DNA from: XYC2-FULL-41-22 sp041666465
GTDB lineage: Bacteria > Patescibacteriota > Gracilibacteria > UBA1369 > UBA12470
DNA: 7,224 bases
Assembly: GCA_041666465.1 (NCBI GenBank)
Contig: JBAYGX010000080.1
Span: 1-7,224, forward strand
Direction of reading: 5' to 3'
The notes under the pieces are model-generated. The model did not search any database, had not been told where the DNA came from, and worked only from the letters and a program-made list of their open reading frames with translations. Of this stretch, positions 7,091 to 7,224 are shown in pieces; within the stretch, counting starts at the first letter, position 1; every line of letters begins with the position of its first letter. The position numbers and the translations under genes are program-made.

Positions 7091-7119
7091 TAATCTCCTA
7101 ATATTAAACTTTTTAAACT
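7088..7119. repeat. Small AT-rich inverted/direct repeat cluster before the 7120 gene
   Basis: GTTTAAT (7088-7094) and ATTAAAC (7103-7109) form a perfect 7-bp inverted repeat with an 8-nt gap. A direct copy, TTAAAC (7113-7118), follows just before the ATG. This could be an operator or a leader hairpin, but AT-rich DNA yields such repeats by chance. Confidence 0.3.
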
Positions 7120-7224
7120 ATGGGACAAACAACAGTAGGAGCAATTAAATATGAAGCCACTAAAATGCGCGCTGATAGATTAGATGCACATCTCGCAACA
7201 TTGAATCCACTCGCATTAGAAGGC
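7120..7224 (+). CDS. Unrecognised gene, first 35 codons (runs off right edge)
   Basis: From ATG 7120 the frame stays open to the window end, reading MGQTTVGAIKYEATKMRA then DRLDAHLATLNPLALEG. The composition is soluble and probably helical; there is no signal peptide or membrane segment in the visible part. No Shine-Dalgarno precedes it; the bases before the ATG are TTTTAAACT. Its position just downstream of a TTGACA element, with an 88-bp gap to the divergent 920-residue gene, supports a true start. Thirty-five codons are too few to assign a family, so it is reported only as a likely partial gene. Confidence 0.55.
   Translation, partial: MGQTTVGAIKYEATKMRADRLDAHLATLNPLALEG

Noticed and set aside
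7095..7099. AGGAG on the minus strand as a Shine-Dalgarno for the large gene
   Set aside because: It lies over 60 nt upstream of ATG 7031 and before the predicted transcription start; the nearest minus ATG (7071) is too far away and opens only a six-codon frame.
1..7224. CRISPR array, tRNA or rRNA genes, transposon ends
   Set aside because: No regularly spaced direct repeats, cloverleaf-like segments or terminal inverted repeats were seen on reading both strands by eye; a covariance-model scan was not possible.

Overview
The window reads like a piece of a small-genome bacterium, most probably a Patescibacteria/CPR lineage (Peregrinibacteria-like is my guess). This is an inference from three things: the partial protein at the left edge resembles HNH-nuclease-type proteins I associate with that group, genes are tightly packed with 4-8 nt overlaps, and good Shine-Dalgarno sites are nearly absent. 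TGA acts as a normal stop (end of the prepilin peptidase gene, inside an ATGA overlap), which argues against the recoded code 25 of Gracilibacteria/Absconditabacteria. I see no RNA genes, CRISPR array or mobile element.

Layout. (1) 1-284, minus: 5' part of a probable HNH-endonuclease-family gene that runs off the left edge, with a plausible sigma70-type promoter just upstream. (2) 285-595: divergent intergenic region; its right half has an extended -10 promoter (501-509) and then a strikingly A/C-rich leader. (3) 596-4276, plus: a three-gene overlapping operon made of a membrane-anchored TPR protein, a type IV prepilin peptidase (PilD/GspO family, A24) and cofactor-independent phosphoglycerate mutase (gpmI). 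(4) 4269-7031, minus: a 920-residue soluble protein that I do not recognise, convergent with gpmI and overlapping it by 8 bp. (5) 7032-7119: short divergent promoter region with paired TTGACA elements. (6) 7120-7224, plus: the first 35 codons of another unrecognised gene running off the right edge.

How the genes relate. The TPR and prepilin peptidase genes may serve envelope or type IV pilus functions; gpmI is a glycolytic housekeeping gene apparently translated by coupling from the prepilin peptidase. The two unrecognised genes at the right share a divergent control region and are the least explained part of the window. The most concrete anomaly is the TPR gene: its reading frame continues upstream of the first usual start codon (GTG 659) into a textbook N-terminal membrane anchor that begins with ATC where ATG would be expected.
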